Below, piece by piece: positions 8,896-18,274 of a DNA stretch of 64,000 nt. A program made the position numbers and the translations under genes. The stretch comes from Streptomyces sp. NRRL S-1022 (lineage in GTDB: Bacteria > Actinomycetota > Actinomycetes > Streptomycetales > Streptomycetaceae): contig NZ_JOIU01000015.1 in the NCBI RefSeq assembly GCF_000720135.1, positions 124,001 to 188,000 of the forward strand, read 5' to 3'. The notes below the pieces were generated by a model. That model saw only the letters and a list, made by a program, of their open reading frames with translations. It had not been told where the DNA came from and searched no databases. How positions within the stretch are numbered: the first letter of the stretch is position 1; the number at the start of each line of letters is the position of its first letter.

Positions 8896-10125
8896 ATGAC
8901 TGCGGGGGTTTTACGAAATCCCACAGACGACGCTAGGGTGCCTGAGATGTTTGACGCCGCCTCGTCCCCCGGCCAGAACCGCAGACCACTCCCCCCGGCA
9001 CAGCAGCCGGTGGACGGGGTGCCCGGTCCGCGTACCCCGCTGAGCGCACCGGAACCGCGGCCGAAGGCGGACAGACCCGGCAGGCAGCGCGACTCCTTCT
9101 TCGACAACGCCAAGTACCTGGCCATCGTGCTGGTCGCGATGGGGCACTCGTGGGAGCCGTTGAAGGGCGACAGCCGCATCCTGGAGGGTGTGTACACCGT
9201 CGTGTACGCCTTCCACATGCCGGCGTTCATCATCGTCTCCGGCTTCTTCTCGCGCAGTTTCGACATGCGGCCGGACCGGCTGAAGCGGCTGATCACCGGC
9301 GTCGTCGTGCCGTACGTCCTGTTCGAGACGGCGTACCCGCTCTTCAAGAACGCCGTCACCGGTTCGCACGAGGAGATCAGCCTCCTCGATCCCTGGTACC
9401 TCACCTGGTTCCTGGTCGCCCTGTTCGTCTGGCGGCTGACCACGCCCGTCTGGAAGCTGGTGCGCTGGCCGCTGCCGGTGGCCCTCGGCATCGCCATGCT
9501 GGCGACCGTCAGCCCGAACATCGGTGACGACCTCGATCTGCAGCGTGTCCTGCAGTTCCTGCCGTACTTCGTGCTCGGCCTGTGCATGAAGCCGGAGCAC
9601 TTCCACCTGGTGCGCCGGCGCTGGGTGCGGGTGGTGTCGGTGCCGGTGTTCGCGGCGGCGCTGGCGGTCGGCTGGTGGGCGGTCCCGCGCATGAACACCG
9701 GGTGGTTCTACCACCGGGACTCGGCGCAGGAGCTGGGCGCGCCCTGGTGGTGCGGGCCGGTGATGACGCTCGCCATGATGGGCTGCTCGCTGGTGCTGAC
9801 GGCCTGCTTCTTCGCCTGGGTGCCGCGCCGGCGGATGTGGTTCACGGCGCTCGGCGCGGGCACGCTCTACGGCTATCTGCTGCACGGCTTCCTGGTGAAG
9901 TTCGGTGACTACCGGGGCTGGTTCGAGCACCCGTGGCTGCACCGGCCGCTCGGCGAGATCACGGTGACCCTGCTGGCGGGGGCCGCCGTCACTCTGCTGT
10001 GCACCGGGCCGGTGCGGCGCGTGTTCCGGTTCGCGATGGAGCCGAGGATGGAGTGGGCGTTCCGGCAGGACGCGGCCGAGCTGGCCCGCGAGCGGCAGAA
10101 GCCGCGGGAGACGGCCGGGGTCTAG
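8896..10125 (+). CDS. Membrane acyltransferase family 3 protein
   Basis: Integral membrane acyltransferases of this family modify sugars, lipids or secondary metabolites at the cytoplasmic membrane. The 409-residue product has a disordered Pro-rich N-terminus of about 75 residues, then the family opening RDSFFDNAKYLAIVLVAMGH with the conserved histidine, followed by about ten hydrophobic segments and a short charged tail. The ATG at 8896 has GGAGGGG 11-17 bases upstream; an alternative ATG at 8947 lies within the disordered tail. Substrate cannot be inferred. Its stop overlaps the stop of the convergent HD gene. Confidence 0.85.
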   Translation: MTAGVLRNPTDDARVPEMFDAASSPGQNRRPLPPAQQPVDGVPGPRTPLSAPEPRPKADRPGRQRDSFFDNAKYLAIVLVAMGHSWEPLKGDSRILEGVYTVVYAFHMPAFIIVSGFFSRSFDMRPDRLKRLITGVVVPYVLFETAYPLFKNAVTGSHEEISLLDPWYLTWFLVALFVWRLTTPVWKLVRWPLPVALGIAMLATVSPNIGDDLDLQRVLQFLPYFVLGLCMKPEHFHLVRRRWVRVVSVPVFAAALAVGWWAVPRMNTGWFYHRDSAQELGAPWWCGPVMTLAMMGCSLVLTACFFAWVPRRRMWFTALGAGTLYGYLLHGFLVKFGDYRGWFEHPWLHRPLGEITVTLLAGAAVTLLCTGPVRRVFRFAMEPRMEWAFRQDAAELARERQKPRETAGV

Positions 10126-10598
10126 CCGGTCCGCTCAGGTCCCCGTTCCCGGCCCGGTCCCTGGCCGAGGAGGGCGCGCATGCGGGCGTACTTCTCGGTC
10201 AGTCGTCTGCGGGTCGGCCCGTCCAGGACGGCGAGGCGGTCCGGGTCGGCGTTGTGCGCCAGGTCGGCCTCCTTCACCAGCGGGGCGCCCGGGGTGGCGA
10301 GGATCCGGCGCGCGTACGCCTCCGGTGCCTCGCCGGGGCGCTTGGTGAGGGCGTCCACGATGGCCTTGGTACGCGGGGTCAGGGCGGCGGCGGCCAGCCG
10401 GTCGCGGGTGAGGGCGTCGTCCTCGACGGAGTCGTGCAGCCAGGCCGCCGCGATCTGATCCGCGTCGCCGCCGCGTGCGCGGACGCCTTCGGCGACGGCG
10501 GCGAGGTGCTCGGCGTACGGCCGCCCCGCCTTGTCGGTCTGGCCCTCGTGGGCGGCGCGGGCGAGGGCTTCCACCTCGGCGAGCGTGAGAGGGGTCAT
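10122..10598 (-). CDS. HD-domain phosphohydrolase (small RelA/SpoT hydrolase-like)
   Basis: A 158-residue metal-dependent phosphohydrolase. The motif order H17, H31, HD at 54-55 and ED about four residues later (WLHDSVEDD) matches the Mesh1/SpoT hydrolase subclass, which removes pyrophosphate from (p)ppGpp-like nucleotides. There is no synthetase domain. Function on ppGpp is inference from the motif. The gene ends inside the stop codon of the convergent acyltransferase: the four bases CTAG provide both stops. Confidence 0.8.
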   Translation of the reverse strand: MTPLTLAEVEALARAAHEGQTDKAGRPYAEHLAAVAEGVRARGGDADQIAAAWLHDSVEDDALTRDRLAAAALTPRTKAIVDALTKRPGEAPEAYARRILATPGAPLVKEADLAHNADPDRLAVLDGPTRRRLTEKYARMRALLGQGPGRERGPERTG

Positions 10599-10658
10599 GG
10601 GGGCAGTGTCTCCCGCCGGGCGCGGCCGGGTCGTCCCGCGGTCGTGTTCCCCGGCGGG

Positions 10659-11831
10659 TCAGCGGTGGTTCGACGGGGGCTGGCGGCAGATGAGCAGGAG
10701 GGCCCGGTCGTCGTTGACGTCCTTCGCCACCGCCTCGATCAGGTGCCACGCGGCGCCGTGGAAGCCGCCGGAGACGTAGCGGTCGGCCTCGCCGGTGAGG
10801 CGGTCGATGCCCTCGACGATGTCGCGGTCGGAGGTCTCCACCAGGCCGTCCGTGAAGAGCATCAGGACGTCGCCGGGGCGCAGGGAGCCCTTCACGGGGT
10901 CGAACTGGGCGCCGTCGTACACCCCGAGCAGCGGGCCCTCGGCGGCCTTCTCCTCCCAGCGCCCGCTGCCCGCGCTCAGCTGGAGCCCCGGCGGATGTCC
11001 GGCGGAGTACAGCTCGTAGTCACCGGAGTCCAGGTCCAGGACCAGGTGGATGGAGGTGGCGAAGCCCTCCTCCCAGTCCTGGCGCAGCAGGTAGCCGTTC
11101 GCCGCGGGGAGGAAGGCGTGCGGGGGCAGGGAGCCGAGCAGGCCGCCGAAGGCGCCCGAGAGCAGCAGGGCCCGCGAACCCGCGTCCATGCCCTTGCCGG
11201 ACACGTCCGTGAGGACGACCTCCAGGGTGCGCCCGCCGTTGGTGCGGGCCGCGACCACGAAGTCACCGGAGAACGACTGGCCGCCCGCCGGCCGCAGCGC
11301 CATCTCGTGGTGCCAGCCCTGCGGCAGTTTCGGCAGCTTGCTCTGCACCCGGATCCGCTCGCGCAGGTCGAACAGCATGGTGCCGCCGCGCCGCCAGGGC
11401 ACGCCGACCCGGCTGCGGAACTGCGCGGTCAGCAGCCCGAAGAAGCCGCACGCGGCGACCACCAGGACGATGCCCGGGGTGACCCGGGAGGGGCCCTCGG
11501 TGTAGGGGCCGAGCCGTACCGACTCCACGATCAGCGCGGTGGCCGCCGCCGCGTACAGGCCGAGCAGGCTCGCCGGGCGCAGCAGCAGGCCGCCGGCGAC
11601 GATCGGCAGCACCAGGGTGGCCGGTGAGCACCACACCGAGTCCAGCAGGGTCATGGCCGCGAGGACCGGGACGGTCAGCAGCAGGCCGGCGAAGGCGATC
11701 CAGTCCGAGCCGTCCCCGCGGAAGTAGTCCACGGCGCTTCTGCGCAGGCCGACGCGGACCCGGTGCCACTGCTTCTTCCACCGGGCCGTGAACGTCTCGG
11801 CCTTCGCGCGCCGCTGTCGTCCTGCTGCCAT
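10659..11831 (-). CDS. Membrane SpoIIE/RsbU-type PP2C protein phosphatase
   Basis: PP2C phosphatases of this kind dephosphorylate anti-anti-sigma factors in partner-switching pathways. The 390-residue product has about four hydrophobic helices between residues 40 and 140, then a PP2C domain with the metal-binding motifs GGQSFSGDFV, LTDVSGKGMDA and FTDGLVE and a final DDRALL. There is no PAS, GAF or kinase domain. It precedes the HD gene by 60 bases in the same direction. Confidence 0.9.
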   Translation of the reverse strand: MAAGRQRRAKAETFTARWKKQWHRVRVGLRRSAVDYFRGDGSDWIAFAGLLLTVPVLAAMTLLDSVWCSPATLVLPIVAGGLLLRPASLLGLYAAAATALIVESVRLGPYTEGPSRVTPGIVLVVAACGFFGLLTAQFRSRVGVPWRRGGTMLFDLRERIRVQSKLPKLPQGWHHEMALRPAGGQSFSGDFVVAARTNGGRTLEVVLTDVSGKGMDAGSRALLLSGAFGGLLGSLPPHAFLPAANGYLLRQDWEEGFATSIHLVLDLDSGDYELYSAGHPPGLQLSAGSGRWEEKAAEGPLLGVYDGAQFDPVKGSLRPGDVLMLFTDGLVETSDRDIVEGIDRLTGEADRYVSGGFHGAAWHLIEAVAKDVNDDRALLLICRQPPSNHR

Positions 11832-12001
11832 TAGTCCGGGACCCTATCCAGCGGACCGGCTGCTTGGCACGGGAGGTCCCACTTGTCCCCCCTGCGGGAT
11901 TCCGCTCCGCCGTTCGCCGACCGGTTCGCCGGCGGTCCGCCGGGCTGCGGCCGGGGCGAAATTCGGTGGCTGGTCCCGCTTCGCCTTGATAGGCATGGTC
12001 C

Positions 12002-13240
12002 ATGGGGACTGACCACGGAACCGAGTTGAAGCCGTTGCGCCCGGAGGAGTTCGACCGGTGGTGGGACCACCTGAACCGGGCCTTCGGCGGCCCGTCCTCG
12101 GCCGAGGAACGCGAACTGGACCGGTCCGTCACCGAGTTCGGCCGCTCCCTGGGCGTCTGGGACGGGGACACGCTCGTCGGTACGGGCGGGGCCGTCAGCT
12201 TCCGGATGACCGTGCCGGGCGGCGCGGTGGTGCCCACGGCCGGGGTGACGATGATCAGCGTGGCCGCGACGCACCGGCGGCGCGGGGTGCTGACGTCGAT
12301 GATGCGGCGGCTGCTGGACGACGCGCGCGCCAAGGGCGAGCCGCTGGCCGCGCTGTTCGCCTCCGAACCCGCGATCTACGGCCGTTTCGGGTACGGCACG
12401 GCGACCTTCCAGCTCGGCGCCGAGATCGACACCGGCCGCGTCACCCTGGCGGTGCCGGCGGGCACCGACGAGGTCCGCGTGCGCTACGCGCCGCCCGACG
12501 GCGTCCTCGCGGAGTGCGAGGCGGTGTACGCGGCCCTGCTGCCCCGCCGCCCGGGCATGCTGGCCCGGCAGCCCGGCTGGGAGCGGGCCGCGCTGGTCGA
12601 TCCGGAGAGCGGGCGGGAGGGTGCGTCGGCGCTGCAGTGCGTGGTCGCCGAGCGGGACGGCGAGGTCACCGGGTACGCGCGCTTCCGCACCAAGATGGGC
12701 TGGGGGCCGAGCGGTCACGACGGCACGGTGACCGTGGAGGACCTGGCCGCCCTCGATCCGGCGAGCGAGGCCGCGCTGTGGCGCTTCCTGTTCGGCATCG
12801 ACCTGATGACGACGCTGAAGGTGCGGGCCCGGCCGGTCGACGACGCCTGGCAGCACCTGGTCTCCGACCTGCGCCGCTGTCTGCCGCAGCAGCGGGACGC
12901 CGGGTACGTCCGTCTCGTGGACGTGGGAGCGGCCCTGTCGGCCCGTACGTACCTCACGCCCGTGGACGTGGTGTTCGAGGTCGAGGACGCCTTCTGCCCC
13001 TGGAACGCGGGGCGGTGGCGGCTGACGGGCGACGCGAAGGGCGCGTCCTGCGAGCGTACGGCGGACGCGGCCGACGTCGCCCTGTCCGTGCGGGAGCTGG
13101 GCGCGGCCTACCTGGGCGGGGTGAGCCTGCTGTCGCTTGCGGCGGCCGGGCGGGTACGGGAGCTGGGGCCGGGGGCGCTGACGGAGGCGTCGGTGGCCTT
13201 CGGCTCACCGGTGGCCCCGTGGTTCCCGCACGGGTTCTAG
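12002..13240 (+). CDS. GNAT N-acetyltransferase of the Eis family
   Basis: A 412-residue acetyltransferase with the Eis layout: a GNAT domain with the acetyl-CoA loop VAATHRRRGVLTSMM near residue 90, a second GNAT-like domain, and an SCP2-like C-terminal domain. It ends in phenylalanine; in Mycobacterium Eis the C-terminal Phe carboxylate acts as the catalytic base, so this supports an intact enzyme. Eis proteins acetylate aminoglycosides and other amines, but the native substrate here is unknown. No good ribosome site precedes the ATG. Confidence 0.88.
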   Translation: MGTDHGTELKPLRPEEFDRWWDHLNRAFGGPSSAEERELDRSVTEFGRSLGVWDGDTLVGTGGAVSFRMTVPGGAVVPTAGVTMISVAATHRRRGVLTSMMRRLLDDARAKGEPLAALFASEPAIYGRFGYGTATFQLGAEIDTGRVTLAVPAGTDEVRVRYAPPDGVLAECEAVYAALLPRRPGMLARQPGWERAALVDPESGREGASALQCVVAERDGEVTGYARFRTKMGWGPSGHDGTVTVEDLAALDPASEAALWRFLFGIDLMTTLKVRARPVDDAWQHLVSDLRRCLPQQRDAGYVRLVDVGAALSARTYLTPVDVVFEVEDAFCPWNAGRWRLTGDAKGASCERTADAADVALSVRELGAAYLGGVSLLSLAAAGRVRELGPGALTEASVAFGSPVAPWFPHGF

Positions 13241-13253
13241 GGCCTTCGTCCGC

Positions 13254-14063
13254 TCAGTGCCGCTGGCAGCCGGGGCACCAGAAGAGGTTGCGGGCGGCGA
13301 GGCCTGCGGTGCGGATCCCGCTGCCGCAGACGTGGCAGGGCAGGGTGGCGCGGCGGTAGACGTAGACCTCGCCGCCGTGGTCGTCCACGCGGGGCGGGCG
13401 GCCCATCGCCTCCGGGGTGTGCTCCGGGCGGACGGTGTCGATCCGGTTGTTCCGCACGCCCTCCCGCATCAGGTCCACCAGGTCGGCCCAGAGGGCGTCC
13501 CACTCGGCCGGGGTGATGTCCCGGCCGGCGCGGTAGGGGTCGATGCCGTGCCGGAAGAGGACCTCGGCGCGGTAGACGTTGCCGACGCCGGCGACGATCT
13601 TCTGGTCCATGAGCAGGGCGGCGATCGTCGTACGGCTGCGGGAGATCCTCCGGTACGCCGTGCCCGGGTCGGCGTCCTCGCGCAGCGGGTCGGGGCCGAG
13701 CCGGTCGTGGATCGCCTGCTTCTCGGCGTCCGTGATCAGGGCGCAGGTGGTGGGGCCGCGCAGGTCGACGTACGAGGTGCCGGTCGCGAGCCGCAGCCGG
13801 ACGGTGTCGGTGGGCGGGGGCGCCGGGGCGTCGCCGAAGCCGACCTTGCCGAAGAGGCCCAGGTGGATGTGGATCCAGTCGGCGTCCCGGAAACCCAGGA
13901 AGAGGTGCTTGCCGTGGGCTTCGGTGGCGGTCAGCCCGGTACGGTCCAGGAGGGCGGCGGCGTCGGAGAACTTGCCCTGGGGGCTGGTGACGCGGGGCGC
14001 CGTGCCGAGGAAGCGTTCGGCGTAGTCCCGGGCCAGCCGGTGGATCGTGTGCCCTTCCGGCAC
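13254..14063 (-). CDS. Fpg/Nei family DNA glycosylase/AP lyase
   Basis: Removes oxidised bases and cleaves abasic sites. The GTG at 14063 gives the essential processed N-terminus PEG (Pro2-Glu3) and has AAGGAC upstream. The 269-residue product carries the helix-two-turn-helix signature with KIVAGVGNVYRAE and a C-terminal zinc finger CHVC...CPGC. PEGHTI rather than PELPE places it with the Nei (endonuclease VIII) group of actinobacteria. It converges on the acetyltransferase with only 13 bases between stops. Confidence 0.93.
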   Translation of the reverse strand: MPEGHTIHRLARDYAERFLGTAPRVTSPQGKFSDAAALLDRTGLTATEAHGKHLFLGFRDADWIHIHLGLFGKVGFGDAPAPPPTDTVRLRLATGTSYVDLRGPTTCALITDAEKQAIHDRLGPDPLREDADPGTAYRRISRSRTTIAALLMDQKIVAGVGNVYRAEVLFRHGIDPYRAGRDITPAEWDALWADLVDLMREGVRNNRIDTVRPEHTPEAMGRPPRVDDHGGEVYVYRRATLPCHVCGSGIRTAGLAARNLFWCPGCQRH

Positions 14064-14134
14064 GGCGGGGGTGTCCTTTCGGTTCTCCGCCCGACCGCCC
14101 ACCCGTGCCGGGTGGGCGGGAGTGATCGGCGAGG

Positions 14135-14620
14135 CTACTGCTGGGGGTGGTGGGGCGGGATCGGCGGGAGGTCGCCCGTCGTCTCGTACGCCGCCAGCAT
14201 GTCGATGCGGCGGATGTGACGCTGGTCACCGGAGAACGGGGTGTTCAGGAAGACCTCGACGAACTTGGTCGCCTCCTCCGTGCTGTGCATCCGCGCACCC
14301 ACGGCCACCACGTTGGCGTCGTTGTGCTGGCGTCCGAGCGCCGCCGTCTCCTCGCTCCAGGCCAGCGCCGCGCGCACGCCCTTCACCTTGTTCGCGGCGA
14401 TCTGCTCACCGTTGCCGGAGCCGCCGATCACGATGCCGAGGGCGTCCGGGTCCGCGGCCGTCCGCTCCGCGGCGCGGAGGCAGAAGGGCGGGTAGTCGTC
14501 CTGGGCGTCGTAGATGTGCGGCCCGCAGTCGACGGGCTCGTGGCCGGCGGCCTTCAGCCACTCGGCGAGGTGGTTCTTGAGTTCGTAGCCCGCATGGTCG
14601 GAGCCGAGGTACACGCGCAT
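14135..14620 (-). CDS. rpiB: Ribose-5-phosphate isomerase B
   Basis: Interconverts ribose 5-phosphate and ribulose 5-phosphate in the pentose phosphate pathway. The 161-residue product begins MRVYLGSDHAGYELK and has the GGSGNGE motif ending in E72, the glutamate that serves as base in the Mycobacterium enzyme in place of the enteric cysteine. The frame remains open far upstream into the permease and repeat region, but the conserved start fixes it at 14620. It precedes the Nei/Fpg gene by 71 bases on the same strand. Confidence 0.96.
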   Translation of the reverse strand: MRVYLGSDHAGYELKNHLAEWLKAAGHEPVDCGPHIYDAQDDYPPFCLRAAERTAADPDALGIVIGGSGNGEQIAANKVKGVRAALAWSEETAALGRQHNDANVVAVGARMHSTEEATKFVEVFLNTPFSGDQRHIRRIDMLAAYETTGDLPPIPPHHPQQ

Positions 14621-14833
14621 GCCACGAGTGTGACACGCCCGTTTCCGGGCAGCAGCCCCGGGTGTCGAGGATTGATCGACAGGAAAGCTGTGAGCCAGGC
14701 CATAGATCCTCAAGGAAACCTCAAGTAACAATCCGGATTCAGAGGTTCCCGAATTCGTTCGCCTCGGATTCACTGGACCGACTCGTACACCGCTCGTACG
14801 GGCAGCTTCACCTGGCGCAAAGGAAATCCGTCC

Positions 14834-16252
14834 ATGACCCCTGGTTCGGGCCTCCAAGCAGGACTGAAAAACCGCCATCTGACGATGATCGCGATCGGTG
14901 GTGTCATCGGAGCCGGCCTCTTCGTCGGTTCCAGCTCGGGCATCGCCACCGCGGGACCCGGCATCCTCCTGTCGTACGCCCTCGTCGGCACGCTCGTCGT
15001 GCTCGTGATGCGCATGCTCGGCGAGATGTCCGCGGCCAATCCGACCTCCGGCTCCTTCTCCGCGCACGCCGACCGTGCGCTGGGCCGCTGGGCCGGGTTC
15101 TCCATCGGCTGGCTCTACTGGTTCTTCTGGGTCGTCGTGCTCGCCGTCGAGGCGACCGCCGGCGCGAAGATCCTCGAAGGCTGGATCCCGGCCGTCCCGC
15201 AGTGGGGCTGGGCGCTCATCGTGATGATCGTGCTGACCGCGACCAACCTGGTCTCCGTCGGCTCCTACGGTGAGTTCGAGTTCTGGTTCGCCGGCATCAA
15301 GGTCGTGGCGATCGGCGCGTTCATCGTCGTCGGTCTGCTCGCCGTGTTCGGCGTGCTGCCGGGCGTGGACGCCGAGAAGGCATCCTTCGGCAACCTCACC
15401 TCGCACGGCGGCTTCCTGCCGCACGGGCCGGGCGCGATCCTCACCGGTGTCCTGCTGGTCGTCTTCTCCTTCATGGGCAGCGAGATCGCCACCCTGGCGG
15501 CCGGCGAGTCCGAGGACCCGCAGCGTGCGGTCACCAAGTCCACCAACAGCATCATCTGGCGGATCGGCGTCTTCTACCTCGGCTCGATCCTGATCGTGGT
15601 CTCGCTGCTGCCGTGGAACGACCCGTCCATCAAGAAGGACGGCTCCTACGTCGCCGCCCTGGACTCGCTGGGCATCGCGCACGCCGGTCAGATCATGAAC
15701 TTCATCGTGCTGACCTCGGTGCTGTCCTGTCTGAACTCCGGCCTGTACACGGCCTCCCGCATGGCCTTCTCGCTCGGCGAGCGGGGCGACGCGCCGAAGG
15801 CGTTCGCCCGCGTCAACAGCCAGGGCGTGCCGATGGCGGCGATCCTCGCGTCGGTCGTGTTCGGCTTCGTCGCCGTCTTCTTCAACTACCTGTCCCCGGA
15901 CAAGATCTTCCTCTTCCTCGTCAACTCCTCCGGCGCGGTGGCCCTGTTCGTGTGGCTGGTCATCTGCTTCTCGCAGCTGCGGATGCGGAAGATCATCCAG
16001 CGCGAGGCACCGGAGAAGCTCGTCGTGCGGATGTGGCTGTACCCGTACCTGACCTGGGCGACGGCCACGCTGATCGTGGGCGTGCTGGTGTACATGCTGT
16101 TCGACACCGAGCACGACGGCCGGGAGACCGTGCTGCTGTCGCTGCTGGTCGCGGCGGTCGTGCTGGTGATCGCCGTGGTGAAGGAGCGGATCCGGGCGGG
16201 CCGCCCGGCTCCGGCGGCCGAGGCACCGGCCGACAAGGTGTCCGTCGGCTGA
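14834..16252 (+). CDS. Amino acid permease, APC superfamily (GabP/AroP type)
   Basis: A proton-coupled amino-acid transporter of 472 residues with twelve predicted helices. The first helix carries IGGVIGAGLFVGS and the second ends MRMLGEMSA, both hallmarks of the AAT family. AAAGGAAA lies 8 bases before the ATG. Its closest visible relative is the permease at 24811. Substrate is not determinable; GABA, proline or aromatic amino acids are typical. Confidence 0.93.
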   Translation: MTPGSGLQAGLKNRHLTMIAIGGVIGAGLFVGSSSGIATAGPGILLSYALVGTLVVLVMRMLGEMSAANPTSGSFSAHADRALGRWAGFSIGWLYWFFWVVVLAVEATAGAKILEGWIPAVPQWGWALIVMIVLTATNLVSVGSYGEFEFWFAGIKVVAIGAFIVVGLLAVFGVLPGVDAEKASFGNLTSHGGFLPHGPGAILTGVLLVVFSFMGSEIATLAAGESEDPQRAVTKSTNSIIWRIGVFYLGSILIVVSLLPWNDPSIKKDGSYVAALDSLGIAHAGQIMNFIVLTSVLSCLNSGLYTASRMAFSLGERGDAPKAFARVNSQGVPMAAILASVVFGFVAVFFNYLSPDKIFLFLVNSSGAVALFVWLVICFSQLRMRKIIQREAPEKLVVRMWLYPYLTWATATLIVGVLVYMLFDTEHDGRETVLLSLLVAAVVLVIAVVKERIRAGRPAPAAEAPADKVSVG

Positions 16253-16267
16253 CCCGACCCGCACCGG

Positions 16268-16311
16268 CAGGGCCGCATGACCTGACGCAACCGTCAGGCT
16301 GTGCGGCCCTG
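16268..16311 (+). terminator. Two-tier terminator hairpin after the permease
   Basis: An outer 10-bp stem (16268-16277 with 16302-16311) encloses an inner 7-bp stem (16281-16287 with 16292-16298). It starts 16 bases after the stop codon. Confidence 0.85.
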
Positions 16312-16439
16312 TGGCGTTCCCGGACCCGGGACCACCGCCCGCCCCGTGGCACGTAGGGTCCGGGTGGGGGCGGCCGGCAGCACCGCGAGGAGCCTGGGAT
16401 CTCCCTGCGTGAGCGGCGGTCGACGCGACGGCCGAGCCG

Positions 16440-17310
16440 TGCGGGCCGGAGCGGGGGTGCGCGGAGCGCGGGCGGGGCCGTGCTGGTCGGTGCTGGTGAG
16501 CGGGGGGCGCCGAGCGCGAGCGGGGCCGTGCGAGCCGGCGCTGGTGAGCGGGGGGGGCGCCGCGCGCGAGCGGGGCCATGCGAGCCAGTGCTGGAGAGCG
16601 GAGGTGCGCCGAGCGCGAGCGGGGCCATGCGAGCCGGTGCTGGCGAGCGCGGGTGCGCCGAGCGCGAGCGGGGCCATGCGAGCCGGTGCTGGCGAGCGCG
16701 GGTGCGCCGAGCGCGAGCGGGGCCGTGCGGGCCAGTGCTGGCGAGCGGAGGTGCGCCGAGCGCGGGCAGGGCCATGCGAGCCAGTGCTGGTGAGCGGGGG
16801 GCGCCGAGCGCGAGCGGGGCCGTGCGAGCCGGCGCTGGCGAGCGGAGGTGCGCCGCGCGCGAGCGGGGCCATGCGAGCCAGTGCTGGAGAGCGGAGGTGC
16901 GCCGAGCGCGGGCAGGGCCATGCCGGCCAGTGCTGGTGAGCAGAGGTGCGCCGCGCACGGGCGGGGCCGTGCTGGTCGGTGCTGGCGAGCGGAGGTGCGC
17001 CGAGCGCGAGCGGGGCCGTGCGGGCCAGTGCTGGTGAGCGCGGGTGCGCCGCGCACGGGCGGGGCCGTGCTGGTCGGCGCTGGTGAGCGGAGGTGCGCCG
17101 CGCGCAAGCGGGGCCGTGCGGGCCAGTGCTGGTGAGCGGAGGTGCGCCGCGCGCGAGCGGGGCCGTGCGAGCCGGAGCGGGGGGGGCGCCGCGCGCGAGC
17201 GGGGCCGTGCGAGCCGGAGCGGGGGGGCGCCGCGCGCGAGCGGGACCATGCAAGCCGGCGCTGGTGAGCAGAGGTGCGCCGCGCGCGGGCGGGGGGCCGT
17301 ACGCCTCGGG
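16440..17310. repeat. Tandem array of about 18 copies of a 49-bp unit
   Basis: The core GGGGCC(A/G)TG recurs at 16474, 16522, 16572, 16621, 16670, 16719, 16768, 16816, 16865, 16914, 16963, 17012, 17061, 17110, 17159, 17201, 17242 and about 17291. Steps are 49 bases except 48, 50, 48, 42 and 41. Units differ by a few substitutions. Most contain GCCAG or GCCGG, two bases, then CTGG(C/T), a near-palindrome. The strand is strongly G-biased. The period is not a multiple of three and the array is bounded by the terminators of both flanking convergent genes, so it does not look coding, although chance reading frames run through it on both strands. Confidence 0.93.
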
Positions 17311-17368
17311 CGGTTGCCGGCGTGGGTGCCGGCGGCCGGGAAACAGGGGCACGGCCCCGGAAAGCGCA

Positions 17369-17404
17369 AGAGGCCCGCCCGGGTCCGGGACCCGGCGAGC
17401 CTCT
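17369..17404 (-). terminator. Terminator after bioY
   Basis: An outer AGAGGC/GCCTCT stem (17369-17374 with 17399-17404) encloses a 7-bp inner stem (17379-17385 with 17389-17395), 18 bases beyond the bioY stop. Confidence 0.75.
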
Positions 17405-17422
17405 GGGGCGGGAAGCAGCGCG

Positions 17423-18001
17423 TCAGCGCTTGTCGGCGAGCTTCCACGCGGTGGGCAGCAGGCCCATCGCCAGGGCCGCCTTCACGGCGTCGCCGATCAG
17501 GAACGGGGTGAAACCGGCGGCGAGGGCCTGGGAGGCGGACAGGTCGGCGGCGTAGGCCAGGTACGGCACGCCGATCGCGTAGATGATCGCCTCGCCCAGC
17601 AGCATCGTGCCGGCCATGCGCAGCACCGAGCGGTCGGCGCCGCGGCGGGCCAGGGCGCCCACGACGGTGGACGCCAGCAGCATGCCGAGGATGTAGCCGA
17701 AGGAGACGGAGACTCCGGAGGTGGCGTGGGCGAACCACGGCACACCGGCGAGTCCGGCGAGCGCGTACACGGCGAGCGCGGCGAGGCCCCGGCTCGCGCC
17801 GAGCGCCGTGCCGACCAGCAGGGCGGCGAAGGTCTGGCCGGTGACCGGCACCGGGGAGCCCGGGACGGGCACGGCGATCTGGGCGGCCAGGCCGGTGAGC
17901 GCGGCGCCGCCGAGCACGAGCGCCGCGTCCCGGACGCGGGACGCGGGGAGCAGGTCGGCGAGTACCTCGCGGGGGCGGGCGGTGGCGGCAGCGGTGCTCA
18001 T
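17423..18001 (-). CDS. bioY: Biotin transporter substrate-binding subunit BioY
   Basis: The S component of an energy-coupling-factor biotin importer. The 192-residue product has six hydrophobic segments and the family blocks VPVTGQTFAALLVG near residue 52 and GYILGMLLAS near 105. The ATG at 18001 has GGAG five bases upstream; an in-frame ATG 36 bases earlier is less likely. No EcfA or EcfT gene is adjacent, so it may work alone or with a shared ECF module. Confidence 0.93.
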   Translation of the reverse strand: MSTAAATARPREVLADLLPASRVRDAALVLGGAALTGLAAQIAVPVPGSPVPVTGQTFAALLVGTALGASRGLAALAVYALAGLAGVPWFAHATSGVSVSFGYILGMLLASTVVGALARRGADRSVLRMAGTMLLGEAIIYAIGVPYLAYAADLSASQALAAGFTPFLIGDAVKAALAMGLLPTAWKLADKR

Positions 18002-18274
18002 GGGTACTCCGCGGGTGACGGGGACATGCTGGGACACGGTGACGCTATCCCAGCCCCGGCGGGCCGATCACCGTCAGCGCTCGACAAAGGACGGAACGCG
18101 AGCTTGGTGGGCTCCGGACAAAGGGTGCCGGTTACACAGGTCCGGTCGTGACCCTGCTCACAGAGGCGGGGACGTGCAGGTCACTCGGCCGGTCACCGGG
18201 AGCGCTGTGGAATCCCGCCAAACGCCTCCGGGTCGTCTGGCCGGATTCACCGTTCCTGCCCTACCCTTCCAGCC

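Noticed and set aside
14135..17107. A single 990-codon minus-strand frame covering rpiB, the permease region and the repeat array
   Set aside because: Only its last 161 codons are rpiB; the rest is antisense to the permease or runs through the 49-bp repeats and has no homology or start.
15993..17738. A 581-codon minus-strand frame of Ser/Pro/Arg/His-rich repeats
   Set aside because: It is the repeat array read in frame by chance plus antisense of bioY and the permease; the 49-bp period shifts frame every unit.
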